A stretch of 61,739 nt of DNA. It comes from UBA4416 sp035439445 (GTDB taxonomy: Bacteria > Bacteroidota > Bacteroidia > B-17B0 > Aurantibacillaceae). Positions 1 through 8,596 of this stretch are shown piece by piece (the first letter of the stretch is position 1; each line of letters opens with the position of its first letter). The DNA is taken from NCBI GenBank assembly GCA_035439445.1, contig DAORKG010000021.1, positions 1 to 61,739 of the forward strand. The letters run 5' to 3'. Under the pieces are notes generated by a model. It had not been told where the DNA came from, searched no databases, and worked only from the letters and a program-made list of their open reading frames with translations. The position numbers and the translations under genes were made by a program.

Positions 1-141
1 TACGCCTATGCTTGTGCCGTAGGATATTCAAGAATGAGATTAGGTGTTCATTTTCCAAGTGATGTATTAGGAGGTATGGTTGTAGGAATAGGTTCTACGT
101 TATTAGTATTTCAAATTGATAAATGGTTGCAAAAAAACTGA
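1..141 (+). CDS. Phosphatase PAP2 family protein, C-terminal fragment
   Basis: Only the last 46 residues are inside the window; the reading frame is open from base 1 and stops at 139-141. The stretch SRMRLGVHFPSDVLGG matches the last conserved motif of the PAP2 phosphatase superfamily (SR-x5-H-x3-D), which carries the catalytic histidine, followed by a final hydrophobic helix. Members are membrane enzymes that remove phosphate from lipid phosphates such as undecaprenyl pyrophosphate. The substrate cannot be told from this fragment. Confidence 0.8.
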   Translation, partial: YAYACAVGYSRMRLGVHFPSDVLGGMVVGIGSTLLVFQIDKWLQKN

Positions 142-217
142 GGTTAATCAGGTGTTTTTGTTGTTAATTTATGTTTATTTACAGCGGTTTACTTTTTAAA
201 AATTGTATTTTTACCCT

Positions 218-856
218 ATGAAGCAACTATTTATTATACTTATATTTTTTATCACAAGCGGTTTGTTTTCTCAAACTAAAACAACACAAACTGTTACTCC
301 CGAAAAATACCTTCAAATATCAGGTGTGGTATTAGATGATAGCTTGCAACCTTTACCTTTTGTATCTATTATGATTAAAGGAACTCACTCCGGAACGGTG
401 AGTGACTATTACGGTTTCTTTACAATTGTTGCTCGACCTGGTGATGAAATGCAGTTTTTCTCTATTAATCATAAAAGCAAAGCTTATAATTTAGCAGATA
501 CCTTAACCGGAAAACATTATTCCATTATCCAAATTTTAACTAAAGACACTATTCAATTAGCTCAAGTAAATGTATTTCCATGGCCTAGCAAGGAGCAATT
601 TAAGCGGGCAATATTAAATTTAGATTTAAGTGACACAGATATTGAACGTGCTTATAAAAACATGGAAAACGAAGATGTGCGTGCTTCCATTAAAGGTGGT
701 ACTATGGACGCAGCTGCAAATTATCGTGTGCGAATGCAGCAACAATATACGCGTTTATATCAGGCAGGACAATATCCAAGTGTAAGTTTATTAAATCCTG
801 TGGCCTGGGCTCAATTTATTGATGCCTGGAGAAAAGGAAAGCTGAAGATTAAGTAA
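218..856 (+). CDS. Secreted protein with carboxypeptidase-like regulatory domain
   Basis: The start is placed at the ATG at 218 because the next residues form a signal peptide (MKQLFIILIFFITSGLFSQ); a TTG at 203 would add only five residues. After the signal, about residues 35-110 resemble the carboxypeptidase D regulatory-like beta domain common in Bacteroidota surface proteins (ISGVVLDDSLQPLPFVSI, then a typical GT-x2-G-x-VSD-x-x-G-x-F pattern). The remaining C-terminal half has no recognised domain and is rich in charged residues. It is probably exported to the periplasm. It precedes a TonB-dependent receptor on the same strand, but an 85-base spacer leaves co-transcription uncertain. Function unknown. 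Confidence 0.75.
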   Translation: MKQLFIILIFFITSGLFSQTKTTQTVTPEKYLQISGVVLDDSLQPLPFVSIMIKGTHSGTVSDYYGFFTIVARPGDEMQFFSINHKSKAYNLADTLTGKHYSIIQILTKDTIQLAQVNVFPWPSKEQFKRAILNLDLSDTDIERAYKNMENEDVRASIKGGTMDAAANYRVRMQQQYTRLYQAGQYPSVSLLNPVAWAQFIDAWRKGKLKIK

Positions 857-941
857 TTTTTCTTTTACCCATAAGGGTTTAAAACCTCTAAAATCTCATT
901 TCTTTTTGCAATATTTGTAGGATAAGCTCGTTATTTAACCT

Positions 942-2756
942 GTGCTACAAAAATATTTTTATACCATTATTTTTTTCCTGATTGGAGTGGTTTGTTTCGG
1001 TCAAACTGCAACTATTTCAGGGACTATTAGAGACGAAGAAGGAACAAGTATTCCCGAAGTCCAAATTGCAGTTTTAGAGGATGGGGCTATAAATACCTCT
1101 ACTGATATAAATGGTAAATTCTCGATAGCAGTTCCTGCCGATAAAGAAATTACGCTTTCNNNNNNNNNNNNNNNNNNNNNNNNNNNNNNNNNNNNNNNNN
1201 NNNNNNNNNNNNNNNNNNNNNNNNNNNNNNNNNNNNNNNNNNNNNNNNNNNNNNNNNNNTATTTTGACGGACAAGAGTTAATGCAATATAATACCATGAT
1301 GGGAGGTTTATCTACTACATATAAACCAAATTCAAGAACCAAACTAAAACTAATAACTTCAGCCTATAAAGCACAAGAAGAAGAAAAATATACAGTACAA
1401 GGACAATATTATATCGATCAGTTAGAAGCTGATTTTGGAAAAGATAATTTTGGTCAAGTTGCGTTTAACAGAGGTATAGGAACCTTTTTAAATAATGGAA
1501 GAAACCGAATTGATGCTACCGTATTTAATATTGAACATAAAGGTACGCGACAAATAGGAAGAAATAGTGAGCTTCTTTGGGGCGCTCGTTATCAACATGA
1601 AAGCATACAAGACAAATTAAGCGAATGGAGAACGATAGATTCTGCCGGATACATCGCACCATATAACCCAAACGAAATAAATTTAATTGACGTTGTAAAA
1701 TCAAAAATAAATTTAGAGACCAATCGTGTGCAAGGCTATTTACAATATGTGTATAGCAAACAATTACACGATTCGTCTTTACTAACATTAACAGGTGGTG
1801 CGCGCGCCAATTATTGGGATTTTAATAAACAAACGGTTATATCTCCACGCATAACATTATCTTACAAACCAAACTGGAAACAAGACATTGCTTTTAAGGC
1901 ATCATGGGGTTATTATTACCAGCCGCCATTTTACAGAGAGATGAGAGGTTTTGATGGGAAACTAAATCCAAACATCAGAGCACAGCAATCAATTCATTAT
2001 TTATTATCAGGCGATTATAATTTTAAATTATGGCGACGACCTTTTAAAGTAATTTTAGCTGGATACTACAAGCAATTAAAAGACTTAATTCCATACGAAA
2101 TCGATAATACCCGCATTCGTTATTTTGCAAAAAACAATTCTGTGGGCTATACCCAAGGTGCAGATTTGAGAATTAATGGAGAGTTCATTAAAGGTATTGA
2201 ATCGTGGGCTACCATTGGATATTTAAAAACAATGGAAAACATTAGTGATGACAGAAAGGTTACATACTTTAATAGTGACGGAGATACAATTGTTAATGGT
2301 TATACATTTAATAACAAACCTGTTGACAGCTCAGTTGTTTATCCCGGTTATATTCCTCGCCCTACAGATCAACGTGTAACTTTTGGCATGTTTTTTCAGG
2401 ATTATATTCCAAAACTACCATCTTGCAAAATGTACTTAAATATGCAATTTGGAACAGGTTTACCATTTGGACCTCCAGGTCATGAACGCTGGAAGCAAGT
2501 ATTTAGAATGCCTCCTTACAGAAGAGTAGATATTGGATTTGCCTATCAAATTATTAAAGAAGACAAACCTTTACCAAAAACTAGTCCATTTCATCATTTA
2601 AAAGGAATGTTTATCAGCATCGAAGTATTTAATTTATTACAAATAGACAATACGGTTTCTTACACTTGGGTAACTGATGTTACCAATAGACAATATGCTG
2701 TACCAAATTATTTAACGAAACGTACATTAAACTTAAAATTGCAAGTGAAGTTTTAA
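942..2756 (+). CDS. TonB-dependent receptor (interrupted by assembly gap)
   Basis: An outer-membrane beta-barrel receptor that imports substrates using TonB energy. A GTG start is followed by a signal peptide ending near VVCFGQ and a carboxypeptidase-like regulatory domain (TISGTIRDEEGTSIPEVQI). The C-terminal two thirds show barrel strands with many aromatic residues and end in LNLKLQVKF, a terminal-strand sequence typical of outer-membrane proteins. The plug domain is missing: 100 N bases lie between residues 73 and 107. The visible length (604 codons including Ns) is short for Bacteroidota TonB receptors, usually 750-1000 residues, so the gap probably hides several hundred bases. The frame across the gap is therefore accidental. 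No SusD partner follows, so the ligand is unknown. Confidence 0.85.
   Translation: MLQKYFYTIIFFLIGVVCFGQTATISGTIRDEEGTSIPEVQIAVLEDGAINTSTDINGKFSIAVPADKEITLXXXXXXXXXXXXXXXXXXXXXXXXXXXXXXXXXXYFDGQELMQYNTMMGGLSTTYKPNSRTKLKLITSAYKAQEEEKYTVQGQYYIDQLEADFGKDNFGQVAFNRGIGTFLNNGRNRIDATVFNIEHKGTRQIGRNSELLWGARYQHESIQDKLSEWRTIDSAGYIAPYNPNEINLIDVVKSKINLETNRVQGYLQYVYSKQLHDSSLLTLTGGARANYWDFNKQTVISPRITLSYKPNWKQDIAFKASWGYYYQPPFYREMRGFDGKLNPNIRAQQSIHYLLSGDYNFKLWRRPFKVILAGYYKQLKDLIPYEIDNTRIRYFAKNNSVGYTQGADLRINGEFIKGIESWATIGYLKTMENISDDRKVTYFNSDGDTIVNGYTFNNKPVDSSVVYPGYIPRPTDQRVTFGMFFQDYIPKLPSCKMYLNMQFGTGLPFGPPGHERWKQVFRMPPYRRVDIGFAYQIIKEDKPLPKTSPFHHLKGMFISIEVFNLLQIDNTVSYTWVTDVTNRQYAVPNYLTKRTLNLKLQVKF
1160..1259. 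other. Assembly gap, 100 Ns
   Basis: Exactly 100 N bases. This round number is the usual scaffolding placeholder for a gap of unknown size. It falls where the plug domain of the TonB-dependent receptor should be. Confidence 0.98.
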
Positions 2757-2760
2757 GATG

Positions 2761-3057
2761 ACTTTTTGTCTTGATACAGAGCAATTGTGATAGCAATAAA
2801 AATCAAGTCACAGTAAAAATCTGATATTTCACTATTCTAAAGTAGGTATAGTTGAATCGTAAAACATGCTAGAGGATAAGACGGCATTTTAAAATTTAGC
2901 TTATAAATCAAAAAGCATCAAATGCGTTAGCAAGTGTGAAGATTCTATGGGCTGTTCGCGAAGCGCTTCATAGAATCAGTTTGATGCTATGAAGATTTAA
3001 GCTAAATTTTAAAGAGCCTTGAATTTTTTGTCAACTTTTTGTTTCAAGACAAAAAGT
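2761..3057. repeat. Large nested inverted-repeat element
   Basis: This spacer folds into nested arms. Outermost, ACTTTTTGTCTTGA at 2761-2774 is exactly complementary to 3044-3057. Next, TTTAAAATTTAGCTTA at 2888-2903 pairs perfectly with 2998-3013. Inside that, AGCATCAAA (2914-2922) pairs with 2980-2988 and GATTCTATG (2941-2949) with 2969-2977. No open reading frame of note lies inside. The structure resembles a non-coding palindromic repeat or MITE-like element; no transposase is nearby. Confidence 0.75.
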
Positions 3058-3134
3058 GGAGTTTACTTTTTAAGTTTATATAAAATAATTAATTGTTAAT
3101 TACAAAAAAAGTAATCAAACAATAGAACAACCTT

Positions 3135-3271
3135 TTACTTTTTGCAGCCAAAAAGTAACAAAAAGCTTTTGATTTTGTGGTAGGCAATTCGTTCCGACCG
3201 CTGCTAAAATGAATCCGCTTGCGCATGCATACGCTTCATTCATTTTACAGCTATTGCTGCACAAAATCAAA
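3135..3271. repeat. Second palindromic element (hairpins)
   Basis: A perfect 10-bp hairpin with a 4-base loop (TTACTTTTTG at 3135-3144 with 3149-3158) is followed by TTTGATTTTGTG (3168-3179), which pairs exactly with 3260-3271. Between the latter arms, AAAATGAAT and ATTCATTTT form an inner stem. Together with the element ending at 3057 it fills most of the 573-base spacer 2757-3329, which holds no gene. Confidence 0.7.
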
Positions 3272-3329
3272 CCTAAAAATCGGATATTTTTATATCCCTA
3301 TTGTATCGTAGATAAATTGAAAATTGTAA

Positions 3330-4346
3330 TTACAGCTTTTTCAATACCTCAATCACCTTCGCTAACATCTCATCCGTAAAGTCTAAGTGCGTCACAAAAC
3401 GAATCGTTTGTTTACCAAATGCAGCTAATTTGATATGATGTGGCTTTAATGCTTCTTCAAAACTAGCGGCTGTATATTTATCGGTTAAATTAAAAATAAC
3501 AATATTGGTATCAACCGGCATCACACTTTCTACGTAAGATAAAGTACTTAATACATTGCCTAGTTCTTTTGCTCTAACATGATCTTCTTTTAATCTTGTA
3601 ACATTATTATCCAAAGCATAAATACCGGCAGCTGCCAAAAAACCCGCTTGTCGCATACCTCCTCCAAACACTTTACGCACTCTACGAGCTTTTTTAATAA
3701 ATGGTTTAGTACCTAATAATAATGAACCTACCGGAGCTCCTAATCCTTTACTTAAGCAAATAGAAATAGAATCAAATTGATTACCTATATCTTGCGTTGT
3801 ATAATTATTTTCTACAATCGCATTAAAAATTCTTGCACCATCCAAATGCAAGGGCAATTGATGCTTATCACATACTTGTTTAATTTGTTTAATGGTTTCC
3901 AAATCATAGTAACTCCCTCCTGCTCTATTCACGGTATTTTCTAAACATACCAAAGCAGTATGGGTTAACCAATCAAAATCACCATTAATATTATCTTCAA
4001 TATGTTTAGCCGTAATTCGTCCTCTGTCGCCTTGCAATAATTTTGCCTGTACACCAGAATTAGAAGAAATCCCCCCACCTTCATAGTTATAAATATGAGA
4101 ATTGACATCACATAACAACTCATCGCCTGGAACCGTATGGCATTTAATCGCAATTTGATTGGTCATCGTGCCACTAGGGCAAAATAAAGCAGCTTCCTTC
4201 CCAAATAGTTTGGCAGCTTTATCTTCTAAAGCTAATACCGTTGGATCTTCATTAAATACATCATCACCTACAGATGCATTCATCATAGCATCCATCATAG
4301 CTTTGGTAGGCTTAGTTACTGTATCACTTCTTAAATCAATTATCAT
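3330..4346 (-). CDS. ltaE: Low-specificity L-threonine aldolase
   Basis: A PLP enzyme that splits L-threonine or allo-threonine to glycine and acetaldehyde. The N-terminus MIIDLRSDTVTKPTKAMM is the family hallmark, which is why the start is put at 4346 rather than at the upstream ATG at 4370. The PLP-lysine region is seen as SICLSKGLGAPVGSLLLG, and LHLDGARIFNA carries the cofactor-contacting aspartate. Length (338 residues) is normal for the beta-eliminating lyase family. It stands alone, convergent to the TonB receptor and divergent from the M43 protease. Confidence 0.93.
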   Translation of the reverse strand: MIIDLRSDTVTKPTKAMMDAMMNASVGDDVFNEDPTVLALEDKAAKLFGKEAALFCPSGTMTNQIAIKCHTVPGDELLCDVNSHIYNYEGGGISSNSGVQAKLLQGDRGRITAKHIEDNINGDFDWLTHTALVCLENTVNRAGGSYYDLETIKQIKQVCDKHQLPLHLDGARIFNAIVENNYTTQDIGNQFDSISICLSKGLGAPVGSLLLGTKPFIKKARRVRKVFGGGMRQAGFLAAAGIYALDNNVTRLKEDHVRAKELGNVLSTLSYVESVMPVDTNIVIFNLTDKYTAASFEEALKPHHIKLAAFGKQTIRFVTHLDFTDEMLAKVIEVLKKL

Positions 4347-4458
4347 AACTGTTTTTTGATATGTAAACATAAAAGAATATTTGGTTATTTTAAGTTGTTA
4401 TTTTATATTTTTTAATTAATGAATTATTGTTAACTTAGTAATAAACAAATGAAATATT

Positions 4459-6534
4459 ATGCAAAAAGCAATTATAATTCTAAGTCTTTATATCATCCCT
4501 TGTATTTTATTGTCTCAAACATCATCTATTAGTAGATGCCAATCAACAGAGGCGATGAACTTACATTTCCAAAAACACCCTGAGTTGAAGTTACAATTTG
4601 ATAATTACCAAACTTCTGTTAACAATAGCATTATTAATTCAAAACTGACAACTACAACAAATTATACCATTCCAGTAGTGTTTCATATATTACATTTGAA
4701 TGGCAGCGAGAATATCTCTGACGCACAAGTTGAAGATGCTGTAAATAATTTGAACATTGACTTTTCAAAAAAAAATGCAGACACCACTAATACACTAGCA
4801 GTTTTTAAGCCAATTGCTTCAGATGTTTCTATTAGATTTGCTTTAGCAAAACTCGACCCAAACGGAGTTTGCACAAATGGTATAATCAGGCATTTTGATC
4901 CAGATGCTGATTGGAATGACCAATCACCAACCTTATATCAACATACCTGGGATCCAAGTAAGTATTTAAATGTATATGTAGTTAAAACGATTACAATGAG
5001 TAGCGGATTCAGCGCAGCAGGCTACACTTACCTTCCTGGCTCATGGAGTTATGGTGCACCTGAAGATGCTATTGTAATGCTTCATAGTTATACCGGATCT
5101 ATTGGAACATCTACCCCATTTCATTCGCATGTTTTAACTCATGAAGTTGGACATTGGTTAAATTTACTACACGTTTTTGGATGGAATTCGTGTGCGGTTG
5201 ATTGTAATAATGATGACTTTGTAAACGACACACCAAACACGCCCGGTTATTTAAGCTGCCCAACTTCATATGATATATGTACGCCCGGTGTTCCTGAAAA
5301 CTACCAAAACTTTATGGATTACTCATATTGTAGTACAATGTTTACAAACGATCAGGCCGCTCGAATGGAAGCTGCTGTTCAATCAAGCATTGTTGGGCGC
5401 GATAATTTGGGAACCGCAAGTAACCTTATTGCTACTGGTATTAACCCGGCCATTCAATGTGCACCTGTAGCTCAATTCAAATCAGATAAAAAAATTATTT
5501 GCCAAGGTCAATCCATATCATTTACAGATCAAAGTAGTGTAGGAACTCCCACAAGCTGGAACTGGATATTTGCAGGAGGCACTCCAAGTGTTTCAAGTGT
5601 TCAAAACCCTACAGTAACCTACAATGCTCCCGGAACATATCCAGTTCAATTAATTTCTAGTAATAACATTGGTACATCTCAACCTGAAATCAAAAATGGT
5701 TATATAACAGTTTTTGCTGCTCCCACTACAAATACACTTACAGAAAGTTTTGAATCAATTACATTTCCAAATAGTATATGGTCATTACAAAACACATCTA
5801 TAACAAATACAAACTGGCAAATAACAAATTCATCTTCCTCAACTGGTAACAAAAGCATATTTGTATCAGAAAATGTATCTCCTGTATCTACCATCGACTT
5901 ATATTCCCCTCCATATGATTTTAGTTCCATGCCTAATGTAGCATTAACCTTCAAATGGGCTGGCGCAGAGAGAAATACGACAACAAGTTCATATGATGTT
6001 TTTAGTGTATATTATTCTACAAATTGTGGATTAACTTGGAATCCAAGAATCGTAAAACAAATACGAACTACAACTCCCGGAATTAATGTTGTAACCGGTA
6101 ATTTTCAACCAACAAGTTCTCAATATAACCAAGAAGTAGTAAATATTTCATCATTATCTAATGCAACAAATATTATTTTTAGATACAGATTAGTTACAGA
6201 AACGGGAAGCTCAAATAATTTTTATTTAGACGATATAAATTTAACAACAGTAACAAATATAGCAAGCAATAGTAGCTATTTGTCAAATATAAATTTATAT
6301 CCAAATCCATCACATCAAGTTCTTAACATAAACTTTGATTTAATTGAAGACAAAATGATTAGTTTTAAAATTATTGACGTCTTAGGTAAAGAAAAAATAA
6401 CCATCACAAATCAATCATATAATCAGGGAAATCAACAAATTAAAATACCTGTAACCGATTTAGAAAGAGGAATTTATTTCTTGATGATAAGTATTGATCA
6501 GGAACAGATAAATCAAAAAATAATTATCGAATAA
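4459..6534 (+). CDS. Secreted M43 (pappalysin-like) metalloprotease with PKD domain and T9SS sorting tail
   Basis: An extracellular zinc protease. After a signal peptide the M43 catalytic domain carries HEVGHWLNLLH at residues 228-238 (three zinc ligands plus the catalytic Glu) and a Met-turn in NFMDYSYC. Most M43 proteins have glycine at the eighth position of HExxHxxGxxH; here it is asparagine. A PKD domain follows (about 337-418), then a jelly-roll-like region (about 430-610), and a C-terminal type IX secretion sorting domain starting at INLYPNPSHQVLNINF (about 613-691). The tail predicts export by T9SS and cleavage at the cell surface. The product probably digests extracellular protein. 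Confidence 0.9.
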   Translation: MQKAIIILSLYIIPCILLSQTSSISRCQSTEAMNLHFQKHPELKLQFDNYQTSVNNSIINSKLTTTTNYTIPVVFHILHLNGSENISDAQVEDAVNNLNIDFSKKNADTTNTLAVFKPIASDVSIRFALAKLDPNGVCTNGIIRHFDPDADWNDQSPTLYQHTWDPSKYLNVYVVKTITMSSGFSAAGYTYLPGSWSYGAPEDAIVMLHSYTGSIGTSTPFHSHVLTHEVGHWLNLLHVFGWNSCAVDCNNDDFVNDTPNTPGYLSCPTSYDICTPGVPENYQNFMDYSYCSTMFTNDQAARMEAAVQSSIVGRDNLGTASNLIATGINPAIQCAPVAQFKSDKKIICQGQSISFTDQSSVGTPTSWNWIFAGGTPSVSSVQNPTVTYNAPGTYPVQLISSNNIGTSQPEIKNGYITVFAAPTTNTLTESFESITFPNSIWSLQNTSITNTNWQITNSSSSTGNKSIFVSENVSPVSTIDLYSPPYDFSSMPNVALTFKWAGAERNTTTSSYDVFSVYYSTNCGLTWNPRIVKQIRTTTPGINVVTGNFQPTSSQYNQEVVNISSLSNATNIIFRYRLVTETGSSNNFYLDDINLTTVTNIASNSSYLSNINLYPNPSHQVLNINFDLIEDKMISFKIIDVLGKEKITITNQSYNQGNQQIKIPVTDLERGIYFLMISIDQEQINQKIIIE

Positions 6535-6568
6535 ATAAACAATTTCAAGCTAGTGTTGTTACAAAAAC

Positions 6569-7255
6569 ATGAAAACAACACTTGTTATTGGGGCATCATC
6601 AGGTATAGGAAAAACACTAGCCAACATACTTCATAAAAAGGGAGAAAAGGTGATTGCTATTTCCAGAAGTGTACCGGAGGCAGCTTATAGTGCTTACTAC
6701 GAACATGATATATTATCAAGTGCTGAACTTCCTAAACTGGAAGATGCTATTGATGGACTAGTATATTGTCCGGGTTCAATCAATTTAAAGCCATTCAGAA
6801 CATTAAAGGAACAAGATTTTGAAAATGATTTTAAATTAAATGTATTAGGTGCCATCAAAAGCATACAAGCCTACCATCAAAATTTATTATTATCAAAACA
6901 TGCCTCTATAGTATTGTTTAGTACAGTAGCCGTTCAAACAGGTATGCCATTTCATTCATCCGTTTCTACAAGCAAAGGTGCTATTGAAGGACTAACTAAA
7001 ACACTAGCAGCAGAATTTTCACCAAAAATCAGAGTGAATTGTGTAGCGCCTTCCTTAACAAGTTCGGCAATGGCAGACAAATTAATAAATACTCCCGAAA
7101 AATTAGATGCAAGCAATAACAGACATCCATTAAAACGTATTGGAAATCCTGAAGACATATCTAATACCGTTGAATTTTTATTGTCTTCAAATGCATCCTG
7201 GATAACAGGACAAATTCTTCATGTTGATGGCGGCATGTCTACCTTAAAAGTATAA
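6569..7255 (+). CDS. SDR-family protein lacking the catalytic tyrosine
   Basis: A 228-residue Rossmann-fold protein of the short-chain dehydrogenase/reductase superfamily. The cofactor motif ASSGIGK (residues 9-15) and a late ITGQILHVDGG signature are clear, as is Ser118 in the LFST motif. The catalytic YxxxK, however, reads V132-S-T-S-K136: the lysine is present but tyrosine is replaced by valine. The protein may be catalytically altered or have a non-redox role. It begins a run of same-strand genes ending in two photolyase-family proteins; the next gene starts 3 bases after its stop, so the two are almost certainly co-transcribed. Substrate unknown. Confidence 0.85.
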   Translation: MKTTLVIGASSGIGKTLANILHKKGEKVIAISRSVPEAAYSAYYEHDILSSAELPKLEDAIDGLVYCPGSINLKPFRTLKEQDFENDFKLNVLGAIKSIQAYHQNLLLSKHASIVLFSTVAVQTGMPFHSSVSTSKGAIEGLTKTLAAEFSPKIRVNCVAPSLTSSAMADKLINTPEKLDASNNRHPLKRIGNPEDISNTVEFLLSSNASWITGQILHVDGGMSTLKV

Positions 7256-7258
7256 ACA

Positions 7259-7930
7259 ATGGAAAATAATCAAACAACACTGCGTTATTTTTCTTTTGTT
7301 GATTTAATGGGATTAGAGCAACGTTATCGTGCAGCTTTTGTTAATTCATTATCTGGTTTTAAAAGCGTGGCACTAATTGGAACAGCTGATAGCAAAAGGC
7401 AAACTAATCTGGCAATTTTTAATTCTCTCGTTCACATTGGAGCTAATCCTCCTTACATTGGTTTTATATCTCGTCCAGATTCAGTTGACAGACATACGCT
7501 AGCCAACATTATTGAAACGGGTTACTACACCATTAATCACATCAACGAAGCTATATATAAACAAGCACACCAAACCTCTGCTCGTTATCCAAAAGATATT
7601 TCTGAGTTTGATGCCACGCATTTAACTCCTGATTATAAACTAGGATTTAAAGCGCCTTTCGTTAAAGAAAGCTATATTCAAATGGGAGTTCAATTTAAAG
7701 AACGTATTAATATTACAACTAATAACACCGTTTTAGTAATAGGTCAAATCAATCAAGTGTATTTCCCAAATGATTGTTTATGCAGTGATGGATTTTTAGA
7801 TATAGAAAAAGCTAAATCAATTACTTGCAGCGGACTTGACAGCTATCACAAAACCGAACGTTTGGCAAGATTAACCTATGCAAAAGCTGATAGAGATTTA
7901 AGTATTGCCAAACTTTCCTATATAGAATAA
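7259..7930 (+). CDS. Flavin reductase family protein
   Basis: A 223-residue split-barrel flavoprotein of the flavin reductase/FMN-binding family. The central part (SGFKSVALIGTADSKRQTNLA and later PPYIGFISRPD) matches the FMN-binding core, while the C-terminus (DSYHKTERLARLTYAKADR) resembles the group usually found beside photolyases in Bacteroidota. It would bind FMN or reduce flavin with NAD(P)H. Start at 7259, three bases after the SDR stop, indicates an operon. A role in supplying reduced flavin to the photolyases downstream is reasonable but is inference. Confidence 0.85.
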   Translation: MENNQTTLRYFSFVDLMGLEQRYRAAFVNSLSGFKSVALIGTADSKRQTNLAIFNSLVHIGANPPYIGFISRPDSVDRHTLANIIETGYYTINHINEAIYKQAHQTSARYPKDISEFDATHLTPDYKLGFKAPFVKESYIQMGVQFKERINITTNNTVLVIGQINQVYFPNDCLCSDGFLDIEKAKSITCSGLDSYHKTERLARLTYAKADRDLSIAKLSYIE

Positions 7931-7953
7931 GCATTAAATAGCATATATACTTC

Positions 7954-8421
7954 ATGAAACAATTTCTAAAACTTTCTTTGTGCATACTCTCTACATTACT
8001 AATCGGAGGTATTTCAGGATTTGCTACAGCGTCAAGCATTAATGGCTGGTATGTTACTATTAACAAACCCTCTTTCAACCCTCCTAATTATTTATTTGGT
8101 CCGGTGTGGACTACTCTGTACATATTAATGGGAATATCTTTATACATGATATTACAATCTGACTCCAATGAATTAAGAAAAAAAGCCGTTACCATTTTTA
8201 GCATACAATTGTTCTTAAATTTTTGCTGGAGTTTTATCTTTTTAAATTTCCAATCCTTAGGTCTGGCATTTGTTGAAATTATATTGATGTGGATTAGTAT
8301 TTTAACGATGATTATCATCTTCTATAAAATCAATAAAACAGCAGCCCTCTTCCAAATCCCTTATTTATTGTGGGTAAGTTTTGCCAGTATTTTAAATGGA
8401 AGTATTTGGTATTTGAATTAA
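7954..8421 (+). CDS. TspO/MBR family membrane protein
   Basis: A 155-residue protein with five hydrophobic helices, the expected TspO topology. Recognisable motifs are WYVTINKPSFNPPNYLFGPVW near residue 30 (the conserved W-x-KP-x-x-P-P-x-x-x-F-x-P-V-W signature) and NFCWSFIFLNFQSLGLAF. TspO proteins bind porphyrins and are linked to light and oxidative stress responses in bacteria, which fits the photolyase cluster. It starts 23 bases after the flavin reductase gene, so is probably in the same transcript. Confidence 0.9.
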   Translation: MKQFLKLSLCILSTLLIGGISGFATASSINGWYVTINKPSFNPPNYLFGPVWTTLYILMGISLYMILQSDSNELRKKAVTIFSIQLFLNFCWSFIFLNFQSLGLAFVEIILMWISILTMIIIFYKINKTAALFQIPYLLWVSFASILNGSIWYLN

Positions 8422-8452
8422 ACTTTACAATTAATCAATTGTTTTATTGCTG

Positions 8453-8596
8453 ATGCAAGGCGTTAAAAAACAACACTTACCCTCTAAAATTTGCATAGCC
8501 TGTGAAAGACCTTTTTCATGGCGCAAAAAATGGGAAAAGAATTGGGACGACGTGAAATACTGCAGCGATAAATGCCGCACACTAAAAAAGAAATAA
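8453..8596 (+). CDS. DUF2256 small zinc-ribbon-like protein
   Basis: A 47-residue protein starting at the ATG at 8453. It contains ICIACERPFSWRKKWEKNW followed by VKYCSDKC, so four cysteines in CxxC and CxxxC pairs inside the conserved R-P-F-x-W-R-K-K-W core of DUF2256, a family often found next to cryptochrome/photolyase genes. Its last 25 bases overlap the start of the photolyase gene in another frame, implying translational coupling. It probably binds a metal; the function is unknown. Confidence 0.85.
   Translation: MQGVKKQHLPSKICIACERPFSWRKKWEKNWDDVKYCSDKCRTLKKK

Noticed and set aside
1001..1342. Minus-strand reading frame across the assembly gap
   Set aside because: It is antisense to the TonB receptor and held open by the N run.
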